Assembly: GCA_000969725.1 (NCBI GenBank)
Contig: JXSR01S010334.1
DNA length: 20,994 nt
From: Ophiothrix spiculata
Lineage: Eukaryota > Echinodermata > Ophiuroidea > Amphilepidida > Ophiotrichidae
Strand: one strand, 5' to 3'
The notes below the pieces were generated by a model. It did no database searches, was not told where the DNA came from, and saw only the letters and a list, made by a program, of their open reading frames with translations. A program made the translations under genes and the position numbers. Positions 8,775 through 18,659 of this stretch are shown piece after piece (position 1 is the first letter of the stretch; each line of letters starts with the position of its first letter).

Positions 8775-9982
8775 CTATGTCTATATTGGGATAGAGGTAC
8801 ACAAGGCACAATTTCTGCTCAGGCAAATTGAACGAAAGTCACTAATTCAGCTTATAATATATTCATAAATTTCAACTTTTAAATTATATATTACATATTA
8901 CAAATCCCACTTCCTTTTCCTTTTAAGTGTGCAGAGACCGAGTGGAATTTCAAATCTGGGCATAGCGCACTATAAATCCCCAATCTTACTTAGTATTTAT
9001 TTTCTAATGTTTCATTCGGAGGCAAAATTATTCTTGAAAAATACAAGACCACACCAGCTCTCAGGACGTTACCGAAAGATCCACTATTTTTATTGTCCTC
9101 ACCGAGAGCTCCTCAGCGAAAGACCCCCTTTTTTATTTAGCCGATCACCGACAAAATCTCTCATCCGAGGTCGCTGCCGCACTCCCCCGTCACTTTCAAA
9201 TGTGTTCACCCAGTGGTTTGAATATTATCTGTCATTTTCTGTTTGAAAATTAACATTAAAAATATGTTTAAATAATTTGCAACAAGACTATGCATACTAA
9301 ATTGAGCTAAGTCTTTTGCTAGAATTTTTTTTGCATATAAGTGGATACCGAAGGGACATTCCCCATTGTAATTTCAATCATTACTAGTTGGTTCATTGCC
9401 CGGAATTCATTAGGAAGTAAAAGATTAAATATTTGACATATATAGCAATATATAGCTCTTACAAGCGCAAACTCTTGACACCTAACTTTATAGCTGACAA
9501 AGTTCAACTATATACTCTGAGAGACCCCTTGTAGACCTTGATAATTAGCTAATCTAATTAACACGTATTAGAGGAATTACGGTGGTCATAGTCACGGTCA
9601 ACATACTGTACTGAAGAGCCCCATTTATGTCAGAGACTGAATACAAAATGGCCTTATGATGAATAGCCTACATTAAGGGCTTTTTCATTTGTTTGTTGTC
9701 TTTTTGATTGTCTGTTTAATTGTTTGTTTGTTTGTTTTTTTCAATAAAGCTTGTTGTTATTCAAAAAGTATCGATAACATTTGATTTAAATTAACAATAA
9801 CTATAAAAAGTAAAGCAAACTATATATTTCACTGATCTTTTTGCTATTTGGTTAATCTCCTACCTAGGACATTTCAGTAGTTGTGGATTATAGTTTTGAA
9901 TGTTTGTGGACACACATTTTCTGAGTACTCAAGTATCGACATTTGTTCCCAGATGGTATATTTAAAACAATCTCAATCGAAA
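8775..9982. other. Unassigned DNA, GC-richer patch near 9050-9200
   Basis: No gene is recognised. A frame at 8929-9246 (105 codons from a non-ATG start) has no motif I know. Its second half overlaps a GC-richer patch. A T-rich stretch with TTTG repeats lies at about 9690-9745 and includes AATAAAGC. A short AT palindrome, TAATTAG/CTAATTA, lies near 9543-9561. Confidence 0.5.
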
Positions 9983-10865
9983 ACCGCACTGTAACTTTCA
10001 AAATACTATAATAGTGTACGTTTCAGTCACAATACTGCACACTGTTAATCCTAGGTGTTGAATCTATTGTCGCAGTATCGCGGTAGGAGACTTTATTGAA
10101 TTCGAATTGAAGTTTACGAAGGCATTTGCTTCGACTCCTCAAGGTAGGGACATAAGAAACAAGTTTGTTAAAAAGGGATTTTTAGTATGAAAGTCTTCTA
10201 AAACAGTGGAGTTAGAAATTCAGTGGACTATGCCTAGACAGTTTTGTCAGAAATAATAAACTTTGGTTAAAACTTTGATATATAATATCAGTGTGAATAA
10301 TTATGAGTAAGTATCTTAAGAAACGTCTGTCGACAAATCATTGCTTCATCAACACTCATAAATGACGCATACAGCTTTAAGAAACATTTACTAAATATGG
10401 AGAACTACTCATCCACGGTCACCTCAAAAGCATGATTACTGCTTGTTTATAGATAAAAATCAGGACAATACTGCAGACTGACTAGAATCTTGGTTACTAC
10501 ATTTGTGGTTTGTTGCAATCCTTATAAAGAAATTAGATACAGAGAAAACTACTAGTTATTTAACTACTAAGTGACATACAGAAACACAGAAACTTTCAAT
10601 TTCAGTTTCAGATATAGAAAACGAGGTCTACTTGAGCTTTTATATAAAAAGGTGTCAATTCATCGACGTGTATCTCTTTTTGATACAATTATGGAAGACA
10701 GAAGTAGACAAACTTCTAATTTCATGGTGGCCTTTAACCTTATCCAGGACTTGGTTGTATGCACATTAAATAATAGAAGCTGAACCGTGGAGGAGTTTTT
10801 CGGATGATGATCCGACGATTGATTTGCTTGTGTAATAAACCCGGGGTAATAAATTGTACTGCATA

Positions 10866-10905
10866 GCCAGAGAGCTGCTACTTAAGTTGAGTAGCAGCTC
10901 TCTGT
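10866..10905. mobile_element. 40-bp palindromic insertion, copy 1
   Basis: CAGAGAGCTGCTACT (10868-10882) pairs exactly with AGTAGCAGCTCTCTG (10890-10904). With one G-T pair the stem extends to 18. Flanks are GCATA (10861-10865) and GTATA (10906-10910). The homologous place in the next unit (12062-12066, GCACA then GCTTAGG) lacks it. Confidence 0.8.
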
Positions 10906-12139
10906 GTATAGCTTAGGATTGTTATCTTCAACGGTGTAATCTTTTAAAAAACATAGAACAACAATAAATTGTAACTTTACAAAGGACTGTCGACAAATTA
11001 TTACTTCATCGTTATTCACAAATGACGCATCAAATGCATTACAGCTTTACGCAACATATTTACTAAAAGTGGAGAATTACTCATTCACGGTGACCTCAAT
11101 GCATCATTATTGCTTGTTAATAGATAAGAATCAGAAACATATTGTACATGTTGTAGATTGACTAGAACCCATTAAGTTGTGGTTTGTTGCGAACGTGATA
11201 AAGGAACTTTATACACGGAAAACTACTTGCTACCGCACGTGTAACTTTCAAAATATTAAAAAAGTGTAGGTTTCAGTAACAATACTGTATACTGTTAATC
11301 CTGGGTGTTGAATCTATTGTCGTAGTATCGCTTAAGTATGTTTACGAAGGCATTTGCTTCGACCCCTCAAGATAGGGACATCAGAAAAAAGTTTGTTAAA
11401 AGGGGGATTCTTAGTATGAAAGTCTTCTAAAACAGTGGAGTTAGACAATGCTTAGACAACTTTGTCGGAAATATTAAACTTCGGTTAAAACGTTGATACT
11501 AACAATATGAACAATTACGAACAACTATCTTAAGAAACGTCTGTCAACAAACCATTGTTTCATCAACATTCATAAATGACGCATCAAATATAACATTACA
11601 GCTTTAAGCACCATATTTACTAAATATGGAGAATTACTCATTCAAAGTCACCTCAAAAGCATGATTATTGCTTGCTAAAGAATCAGAACAATATTGCAGA
11701 CTGACTAAAATTTTGGTTACTACATTTGTGGTTTGTTGCAATCCTGATCAAGAAATCGGATACAGACAAAACTACTTAAGTAACGTACAGAAACACAAAA
11801 ACTTTCCATTTCAGTTCAGATATAGACAACGAGGTCTACTTGAGCTTTTATATAAAAAGGTGTCAAATCATCGACGTATATCTCTTTTTGATACAAACAT
11901 GGAAGACAGAAGTAGACAAACTTCTAATTTCATGGTGACATTTAACCTTATTCAGGACTTGGTTGTATGCGCATTAAAAAATAGAAGCTGAACGGTGAAG
12001 TTTTTTGAGTGATGATCCGATGATTGCTTGTGTAATAAACACGGGGGTAATAAATTGTACTGCACAGCTTAGGCCTGGGTGCCATCTCCAATGGTGTAAT
12101 CTTTGAAAAATCATAGAACAACAATAACTTGCAACTTTA

Positions 12140-12579
12140 CAAAGGACTGTCGACACATCATTACTTCATCGTTATTCACAAATAACGCATCAAATGCGTT
12201 ACAGCTTTACGTAACAAATTTACTAAAAGTGGAAAATTACTCATTCATGGTGACCTTAAAGCATGGTTATTGTATATAGATAAGAATCAGAACAATATTG
12301 CAGACTGACCAAAATCTTGGTTACTACATTTGTGGTTTGTTGCAATCCTGATAAAGAAATCAGATACAGACAAAACTACTTAAGTAACGTACAGAAACAC
12401 GGAAACTTCCATTTCAGTTTCAGATATAGACAACGAGGTCTACTTGAGCTTTTATATAAAAAGGTTTCAATTCATCGACGAGTATCTCTTTTTGATACAA
12501 TTGTGGAAGACAGAAGAAGACCTTTAACCTTATCCAGGACTTGGTTGTATGCACATTAAATAATAGAAGATGAACGGTG
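12140..12579 (+). repeat. Recombinant (hybrid) repeat unit in array A
   Basis: The first part (to about 12255) resembles the second-position module of the unit (as at 10980 and 13345: CATCGTTATTCACAAAT, CAAATGCGTTACAGC). From about 12285 it follows the first-position module (as at 10470 and 11680: CAATATTGCAGACTGAC, TTGGTTACTACATTTG). It then runs through the RGLLELLYKKV stretch with a 30-base deletion near 12515. This is what an unequal exchange between misaligned modules would leave. Confidence 0.7.
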
Positions 12580-13162
12580 CACTACACTTACAGTTGAACA
12601 TTATTCAGTCGGCCAAAAATTAACTTCGGATTAACTCAAGCGTGTCAAATCACCGACGGATTCTGCATCAGCCAATCACAAACAAGAATGATTAGTGTCT
12701 TCATATTGTACGCAATTGACAAATTATGACATGGTAGTCAGTAAAAATAGGCCAAAATTCGTGCCAAAGTTTTTAATTCCTTTGTACATGAAAATGCAAA
12801 AATGTGTATGGGGAAAGTCAATTTTTTGACGAATTATTTTGAGGTAAAACATTTTAAATCAATATGTTAAACTTTAGCATCTAAAGCATGTTTTCTGCAA
12901 GTTTTAAAAGATTCCTATCACGCATTTTCAAGATAATAGGAATTTAATTCGAAATATTGTACATAAGTCTATGGAAAATGTGAAAAACAAATGCTGTTTT
13001 TACAAAAAAAATATTGTCATATAGGATTCTGATTTTTATCAAAACTATTTTTTCCGATTCTTATCATATGCTTTTAAAAAAACGCCTGAATTCAAAACAA
13101 ACCAATTTTAGGCCTAAATACGTGCTTGGTTGTCTGATACTGTCTGGCGCTCTATATAATGG
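12580..13162. mobile_element. About 580-bp insertion within array A, origin unknown
   Basis: Array sequence stops after GATGAACGGTG (12579) and resumes at TCGAATGATGATCCG (13163), while the neighbouring unit has only about 10 bases between these points. The inserted DNA is AT-rich. It contains ATAGGCCAAAATT (about 12750) and, inverted, AATTTTAGGCCTA near its right end, suggesting weak terminal inverted symmetry, and an ATTCCTATC/GATAATAGGAAT hairpin near 12912-12942. No coding frame and no clear target duplication were found. Confidence 0.6.
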
Positions 13163-13229
13163 TCGAATGATGATCCGATGATTGATTGCTTGTGTAAACC
13201 GGGTTTACCGTGGTAATTTGTACTGCATA

Positions 13230-13269
13230 ACCAGAGAGCTGCTACTTAAGTTAAGTAGCAGCTCTCTGT
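13230..13269. mobile_element. 40-bp palindromic insertion, copy 2, perfect 18-bp stem with 5-bp TSD
   Basis: CAGAGAGCTGCTACTTAA (13232-13249) is the exact reverse complement of 13251-13268, around a single G. GCATA lies on both sides (13225-13229 and 13270-13274), an exact 5-bp duplication. Same insertion point in the unit as the copy at 10866. Confidence 0.83.
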
Positions 13270-13733
13270 GCATAGCTTAGGATTGTTATCTTCAACGGTG
13301 AAATCTTTTAAAAAACATAGAACAATAATAACTTGTAACTTTACAAAGGTCTGTCGACACATCATTACTTCATCGTTATTCGAAAATGACGCATCAAATG
13401 CGTTACAGCTTTACGCAACAAATTTACTAAAAGTGGAGAATTACTCATTCACGGTGACCTCAAAGCATCATTATTGCTTGTTTATAGATAAGCATCAGAC
13501 ACATATTGTACATGTTGTAGATTGACTAGCACCCATTTGTGGTTTGTTGCGAACCTGATAAAGAAACTCTATACACGGACAAATACTTTCAAAATATTAT
13601 TGTAGTGGATAGTTTAGGGTGCCATCTTCAACGATCTAATTGAAGTAGTCCCTATACAATTAGCCAGTTTAAATGTTCTGTCCGTGCATAACAATGCATT
13701 TCGTAATCCGTAGTCAAATATTTTGTTACGGAT

Positions 13734-14100
13734 ACCCTGGTCACATGAGCTTGCGGCGAGGTTACGATGTGTTTACGGCGTCATACCAGGTAGATTTCAG
13801 CAGACACCGGTCGGACTCCGGCCGGTGTCCGAACGGACACCGACCGGTGTCCGGTCGGTGTCCGTAACGCCGTAAGACGCCGGAAGCATGCCGCAAGAAT
13901 TTAATTCTGAGTTAAAACCTTGCGGCGTGTATACGATGTCTTCAGTTATGGTCTAATAACCATCGGAGTCCGACCGGTGTCCGACCGGGCATCGCAAGAG
14001 CTCGCAAGCATTCAGCGGTGTCATACCGATGTCATACCGGCGTTGCGGCGTTGCGGCTTTGCAGACGTCGGTCGGACACCGGTGGTTATGTGACCAGGGT
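13734..14100. mobile_element. GC-rich, CpG-dense element with 13-bp TIRs
   Basis: ACCCTGGTCACAT (13734-13746) is exactly complementary to 14088-14100. The interior is far richer in G+C and CpG than its surroundings. CGGTGTCCG occurs at 13823, 13845, 13856 and 13975, and its complement CGGACACCG at 13834 and 14073. The pair at 13834/13845 forms a 9+2+9 palindrome. CTTGCGGCG followed by TACGATGT occurs near 13751 and 13919, and GTCATACC three times. No protein is recognisable: the frame at 13673-13867 only reads the repeats. The family is unknown to me, and I found no convincing target duplication. Confidence 0.75.
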
Positions 14101-14624
14101 GTGATTCTAACAATTGGTAGATTTTAACGGGTTCGCAGTCGGACAAGTTTTGAACTGTAAAAACAATTACTTATTCTATTCACTCAGTCAATAAGTATAG
14201 ATAATCCGCACTTGAGAAATTGCAATTCTTTACAATCCTTTTGTGTTTACACGATTAAAAGCACAACTAAAATCTCTAGACGTTTTTGCTTTCGTCGAAG
14301 ACAATAGCCTATCCTATACTTTGATTGACAGGCCTCTTTTATGTGGTAAAATTAATTCGATACTTCTTTTGTCATTTTACGATTTAGTCCTTTAATGCGA
14401 TAACTTACAACAAACTTTGAACAGGCTAAATGTATTAGATTAAAATTACATAAAACCTAGATCGGACACGTTACATAACACGTCAAGAATCAAATATGAT
14501 ACGAGAGTGTTACTTGGACTAACAAATGGAAGGTAAACCACTTGAGGAGGTGAAAATACAACTAAACACTATAAACCATTTTGTAGATTATCTGCATGTA
14601 GGGCTAAAGAAAAGATGCATTTAC
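14101..14624. other. Unassigned AT-rich DNA between the two arrays
   Basis: I see no gene or repeat in this stretch. Confidence 0.55.
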
Positions 14625-15310
14625 TGAATGCATATCTGAATCTATGAAAAGCATTTGGGCAGCTAGAGACACAACCTTGGTCCATAAAACCTATATAGGA
14701 CACAACTGTAAATCATCTATCGACGCATCATCATTATTCACAAATGACGCACCAAATATAACATTATAGCCCTACGCGACAGAGTTACTAAAATGGAGAG
14801 TTACTCATTGTGTGTGACCTAAGAGCATGATTATTACATGTTTATGGAACAGAACATATTACAGATTGACAAGAACCCTGGGGACTAGTAGAACGCCATT
14901 TGTCGTTTTCTATGATTTCATACATTGAACATAAAATTTGATACTCGAAAAACTGCTTGAGTAACGGATAGAAACTTACCACTTTAGTTTGAGGAGATAC
15001 AAATAACGTACTACATGTATATAAAGCATTTCCTTGTTTTTGCTGTTGTTGTTTTGGTTTTGTTTTTCTTTTGTTTTGTTTGCCTGTGACTACTGCTGAA
15101 TGTTCTTTAATGAAAACTGAGTTCCTTATTCCATGGTACTACGGAGTTTTACAGATTTTATAACTTAAACTCTAATTGATCATAAACTCCAATAGATCAT
15201 GATGCATCATTTAGCGAATCTGACCAACGTATTTTAGATACTTTAATCCGTGGTCATTTCGACTCTTCTTGTTATAAATGGATCGACAATTATATATGTA
15301 ATATTCGGAA

Positions 15311-15543
15311 ATATGTGATGACTCACCCTCGAGAAACTGATGAAAATAGGCAGCAAAAAATAGAAAATAATAAGAATTTCCAGCAGATCTTCTGTTGTAA
15401 AATTTGATCACCTTGATCAATTTCAACAAGTAAGGTGTCATTGTAAAGCTTAGAAAATGCTGTAACAGATGAAGTGATAAAATCAAAATTGATATCATCT
15501 GCAAAGTCCCCCTCCCCCTTTCGGGGTGAGCCATCACATTTGT
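15311..15543. mobile_element. 221-bp TIR element inserted in array B, unit 1
   Basis: The element (15317-15537) is missing from units 2 and 3, which read GGAAATATGTTGTTAT at this point. Ends TGTGATGACTCACCC (15314-15328) and GGGTGAGCCATCACA (15524-15538) are complementary at 14 of 15 positions. Flanks ATATGT (15311-15316) and ATTTGT (15538-15543) fit a 6-bp target duplication with one change; removing the element and one flank restores the empty-site sequence. The minus strand is open through nearly all of it (see findings). No transposase motif is seen. Confidence 0.8.
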
Positions 15544-16783
15544 TGTTATATTTGCTGGATAGTAGTAAATTTGAATCTATGGAGAGAATTGAGTAGCTAG
15601 AGGAACACACCACTGTAAAACTTCTGTCGACGCATCATTCAGTGCTTCATCATTATTCACAAATAACGCATCAAATATAACATTATAACCTTACTCAACA
15701 GAGTTACTAAAGTGGAGAATTACTCATTTTGGGTGACCTAAAAGCATGATTATTACATGTTTATTGAACAGAACATATTACAGATTGACATGAACCCTGG
15801 GGACTAGTAGAACGCCGTTTGTGGTTTGCTGAACATGAAATTTGATACTCGAAAAACTGCTTGAGTAACGAATAGAAACTTTTAGTTTGAGATTTAAAAA
15901 AAAGACGTATATTTAAGCATAAAGATATGATGCCACTGATCTCAAATTCCCCTTGTTTTTTTTTAATGGTTGCAATTTGTTGGTCATCGATAATTGCTTG
16001 CCTGTGACTACATTGTATTGCTGAATGTTATTTAATCAGAACAAAGTATGTATATGTACTACGGAGTTTTACCGATTTTACAACTTACTCTAATTGATCA
16101 TATTATTTAGCGTATCTAGCCTAGGTATTTTAGATACTGCTCATCTTGTTATAAATGAATCGATAATTGTGCAATATTCGGAAATATGTTGTTATTTTGC
16201 TGTATAGTAGTAAATCTGAACCTATGGAAAGCAATCATGAGGAACACACCACTGTAAATCGTATGTCGACATATCATTGCTTCGTCATTACAAATGACGC
16301 ATCAAATATATCATTAACAGAGTTACTAAAAATGGAGAATTACTCAATGTGGGTGACCTAAAAGCATGATTATTACATGCTTATGGAACAGAACATATTA
16401 CAGATTGACAAGAACCCTGGGGACTAGTAGAACGCCATTTGTGGTTTGCTATGTACCTGATAATACGTTGAACATGAAATTTGATACTCGAAAAACTTAA
16501 CGAATAGAAACTTTCCATTATAGTTTGAGGAGATAACAATGACGTATATTTAAGAGTAAATATATGATGCCACTGATCTCAAATTTCCCTTGTTTTTGTT
16601 GTTTTGTTTTTGTTTTTTGTTTATGGTCGCAATTTGTTGGTCATAGATAATTGCTTGCCTGTGACTACATTGTACTGCTGAATGTTCTTTAAATGTGAGC
16701 TGAGTTGTGTATGTACTACGGAGTTTTACAGATTTTAAAACTTACTGTAATTGATCATAATGCAACATTTAGCGTATTTGGCC

Positions 16784-17025
16784 TACAATCCTCGCAAAGA
16801 GTTGTTGGAACACTTTGGTGCACACAACTGCAAAACTAAATCAATAAGTCCAATGAATAGCTGTTAACATTAGGCTACTTTTTTTTCTTCCCCCTTCCCT
16901 ATCATTCAATGTTGCGACACCGAAATCACACGAATTTCCAATGCCGCAATATTGAACGGGGGAGTGGGGGTACACTTTCGCTTAAAATAAACATGGGTGT
17001 GCCAATACTTTTTGCGAGGATTGTA
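16784..17025. mobile_element. 238-bp Tc1/mariner-type MITE with TA duplication
   Basis: CAATCCTCGCAAA starts at 16786 and its complement ends at 17023. With one gap the similarity extends to about 26 bp. TA flanks both sides (16784-16785, 17024-17025). Unit 2 carries the empty site GCCTAGGTATTTTAGATAC, so the insertion into TA is precise and happened after the array units duplicated. There is no transposase. The superfamily is inferred from the TA target. Confidence 0.9.
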
Positions 17026-17470
17026 GGTATTTTAGATACTTAAATCCGTGGTCATGTTGACTCATCTTGTTAATGGGTCGATAATTCTGTAATATTCGGA
17101 AATTTGCCCGGGGAAATATGTTGTTATATTTGCTGGATAGCAGTAAATCTGAATCTATGGAAAGCAATTGAGCAGCTAGAGGAACACACCACTTTGAACC
17201 GTCTATCGACACATCGCTTCGTCATTTCAAATTAGGCATCAGATGTGACATTTTAGCCCTAAACGCAACAGAGTTACTAAAATGGAAAATTACTCGTTGT
17301 GGGTGACCTAAAAGCATGATTATTAGATGTTTATGGGAAAAGAACATACATGTATTACTGATTGACAAGAACCCTGGGGACTAGTAGAACGCCATTTGTG
17401 ATTTGCTGTGTACCTGATAATGAAATTTAATACTGAGAATACTATTTGACGTTCAGGAACTTTACATTTT

Positions 17471-18449
17471 ACTTTTAGAAGTAAAGAAAATACGGTAACC
17501 TATTTGTAATGCTATTTCTATTTTTGTTCCATCTGATTTCGTTTCACTTCATTTCATTTCTAGCTTATCTTTTAGAAACTGTTATGTGTGTAGACATGGA
17601 ACATATCCACCATTTCGTTCTGTTTGAAAGGGAAAAACACCATTCACAATGTAATCGTTCTGTGGTATAATAGTACACTCTTTAAACTCTGTAAATGGAC
17701 CTCGCTTCCCTCTAATTGATCTACATCTTATTCCTATTGGAATAAAAACTGCTCCGGGTTCTTATAACACATAATTTTAATGAATGATTTTCCTCAACAT
17801 CATTTGAGCTGCTATCTAGTTCATAGGCCTAAAGTTGAATAACAGTCTGCGGATTCTTGGAACAAACCTTTTTGATAACAAGGAAAAACTTATGTAGTTT
17901 TACACACTGACAAAGGTGAGCGTATGAAACTGAGCATAACAAATACCGACCTCGTCTTTTTTTTTTTTTTTGATGACTTCCTTTCGTCTGACTTCCGATA
18001 AAGATAACACTTACTACGTGTTTTGCTCTTATCTAGGCATTCCCAATGTGCAAAATGTCCTTTCCGGTTTTGTATATATGTAATGAAAAATGTGTTTATT
18101 TAGTTTAGATTTCGAAAGTTACTAACTACTTTTGTTTAATAAATACATGAGACTCATGAGACTACACAAACTGGAGAATATGATATGTTTTCCTATAGTT
18201 TCCCACTTAAGACACCAATATTTTGTAAATATGTAAACATTGCAGTTTCTGGTTTCATTTGAAAGTAATTGAACAAACCCAAGATGTTCTTTTTAAACAG
18301 TGTTTTGTGGGTGTTTTTTTTTTTTTTTTTGTGGTGTTTGTTTATTTGGAAACTTCATAATTTAGATCCAAACAAAAACTTGATTCTTACTTTTGATAAA
18401 CCTAACCTAAACCGTAGCCCTAAAACCTGCAATTCATAACGCTAAACGC
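17471..18449. other. Unassigned AT-rich DNA with poly-T runs
   Basis: I see no gene. Homopolymer T tracts occur at about 17957-17971 and 18313-18330, possibly minus-strand poly-A tails or plain low complexity. No element could be attached to either. Confidence 0.5.
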
Positions 18450-18538
18450 TTACAAAATGTCAGAGCGTAGGCCTATAGTTCTATTTGATTTCTTAGATAT
18501 TTCCACCTTATAACCCTTAACATGTTTACAAGGCTTAC

Positions 18539-18638
18539 CTTCAATTAACTTTCCATTTGTCGCAACAAATACCATCATAAACGACGCCACCAACATATGG
18601 ATCATAATATTATTCCAATTATTTCCAAGACAAACCAT
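18539..18638 (-). CDS. Possible first exon of a secreted peptide (tentative)
   Basis: On the minus strand an ATG at 18636-18638, with further in-frame ATGs at 18603-18605 and 18594-18596, opens a frame reading MIHMLVASFMMVFVATNGK from the second of these. It has a short polar start, a hydrophobic core of about 12 residues (MLVASFMMVFVA) and a polar TNG region, the layout of a cleavable signal peptide. It continues KLIEG and meets GAAG|GTAAGC, a strong match to a splice donor (GT at 18537-18538). Reading through the donor the frame stays open to 18450 without a known motif. No TATA box, upstream acceptor or partner exon was found, and one short frame with a donor-like word can arise by chance in 21 kb. 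No family is recognised. If real, the gene would continue leftward. Confidence 0.2.
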
Positions 18639-18659
18639 CGTTCCAAAAAGTTTGGTCAC

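Larger units (their letters stand above)
9983..13640 (+). repeat. Tandem array A: about 1250-bp units of an unidentified repeat
   Basis: GTAACTTTCAAAATA and everything after it recurs 1250 bases later (9991 and 11241). Each unit holds an upstream part, a module M of about 200 bp (CTGTCGACA, AATGACGCAT, TTTACTAAA, GGAGAATTACTCATTC and GTGGTTTGTTGCAA blocks), a RGLLELLYKKV-like open stretch, the core CCAGGACTTGGTTGTATGC, a tail, then a second M. M copies lie at about 10325, 10980, 11525, 12140 and 13345. The frames at 10571-10783, 11668-11991 and 12317-12559 are the same stretch in three units. I counted eight differences between the first two and seven change the amino acid, so I see no sign of protein-level constraint. 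Confidence 0.88.
14625..17470 (+). repeat. Tandem array B: diverged units related to array A
   Basis: GAATCTATG(G/A) starts occur near 14636, 15570, 16216 (as GAACCTATGG) and 17149. Each is followed by AGGAACACACCACTGTAAA-like sequence and the same module M seen in array A (modules near 14708, 15613, 16255, 17200). After M come GAACCCTGGGGACTAGTAG, AAATTTGATACTCG, a T/G-rich run, GCCTGTGACTAC, and TATTTTAGATACT. The second unit is about 646 bp. The first and third are about 934 bp because of the insertions at 15317 and 16786. The fourth is truncated near 17470. Frames inside (16167-16361, 16982-17212) follow the repeat and are not genes. Confidence 0.85.

Noticed and set aside
8929..9246. 105-codon plus-strand frame in a GC-richer patch.
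   Set aside because: It begins at a non-ATG codon, has no motif I recognise, and no splice or promoter context. The GC-rich patch may be an old repeat.
9690..9745. T/G-rich stretch with AATAAA, a possible polyadenylation context.
   Set aside because: No gene precedes it on either strand, and TTTG repeats explain the composition.
12577..12600. CACTACACTTACAG at the left edge of the insertion, suggestive of a CACTA-type end.
   Set aside because: The right edge does not carry the complementary TGTAGTG, and no 3-bp duplication is seen.
13673..13867. Frame rich in Arg, Ser and Pro (RHRSDSGRCP).
   Set aside because: The sequence only translates the CGGTGTCCG repeats of the GC-rich element.
15211..15537. 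108-codon minus-strand frame.
   Set aside because: It crosses from the 221-bp insertion into flanking repeat DNA and ends there. The alternative frame in the same insert is the more protein-like one, and even that is uncertain.
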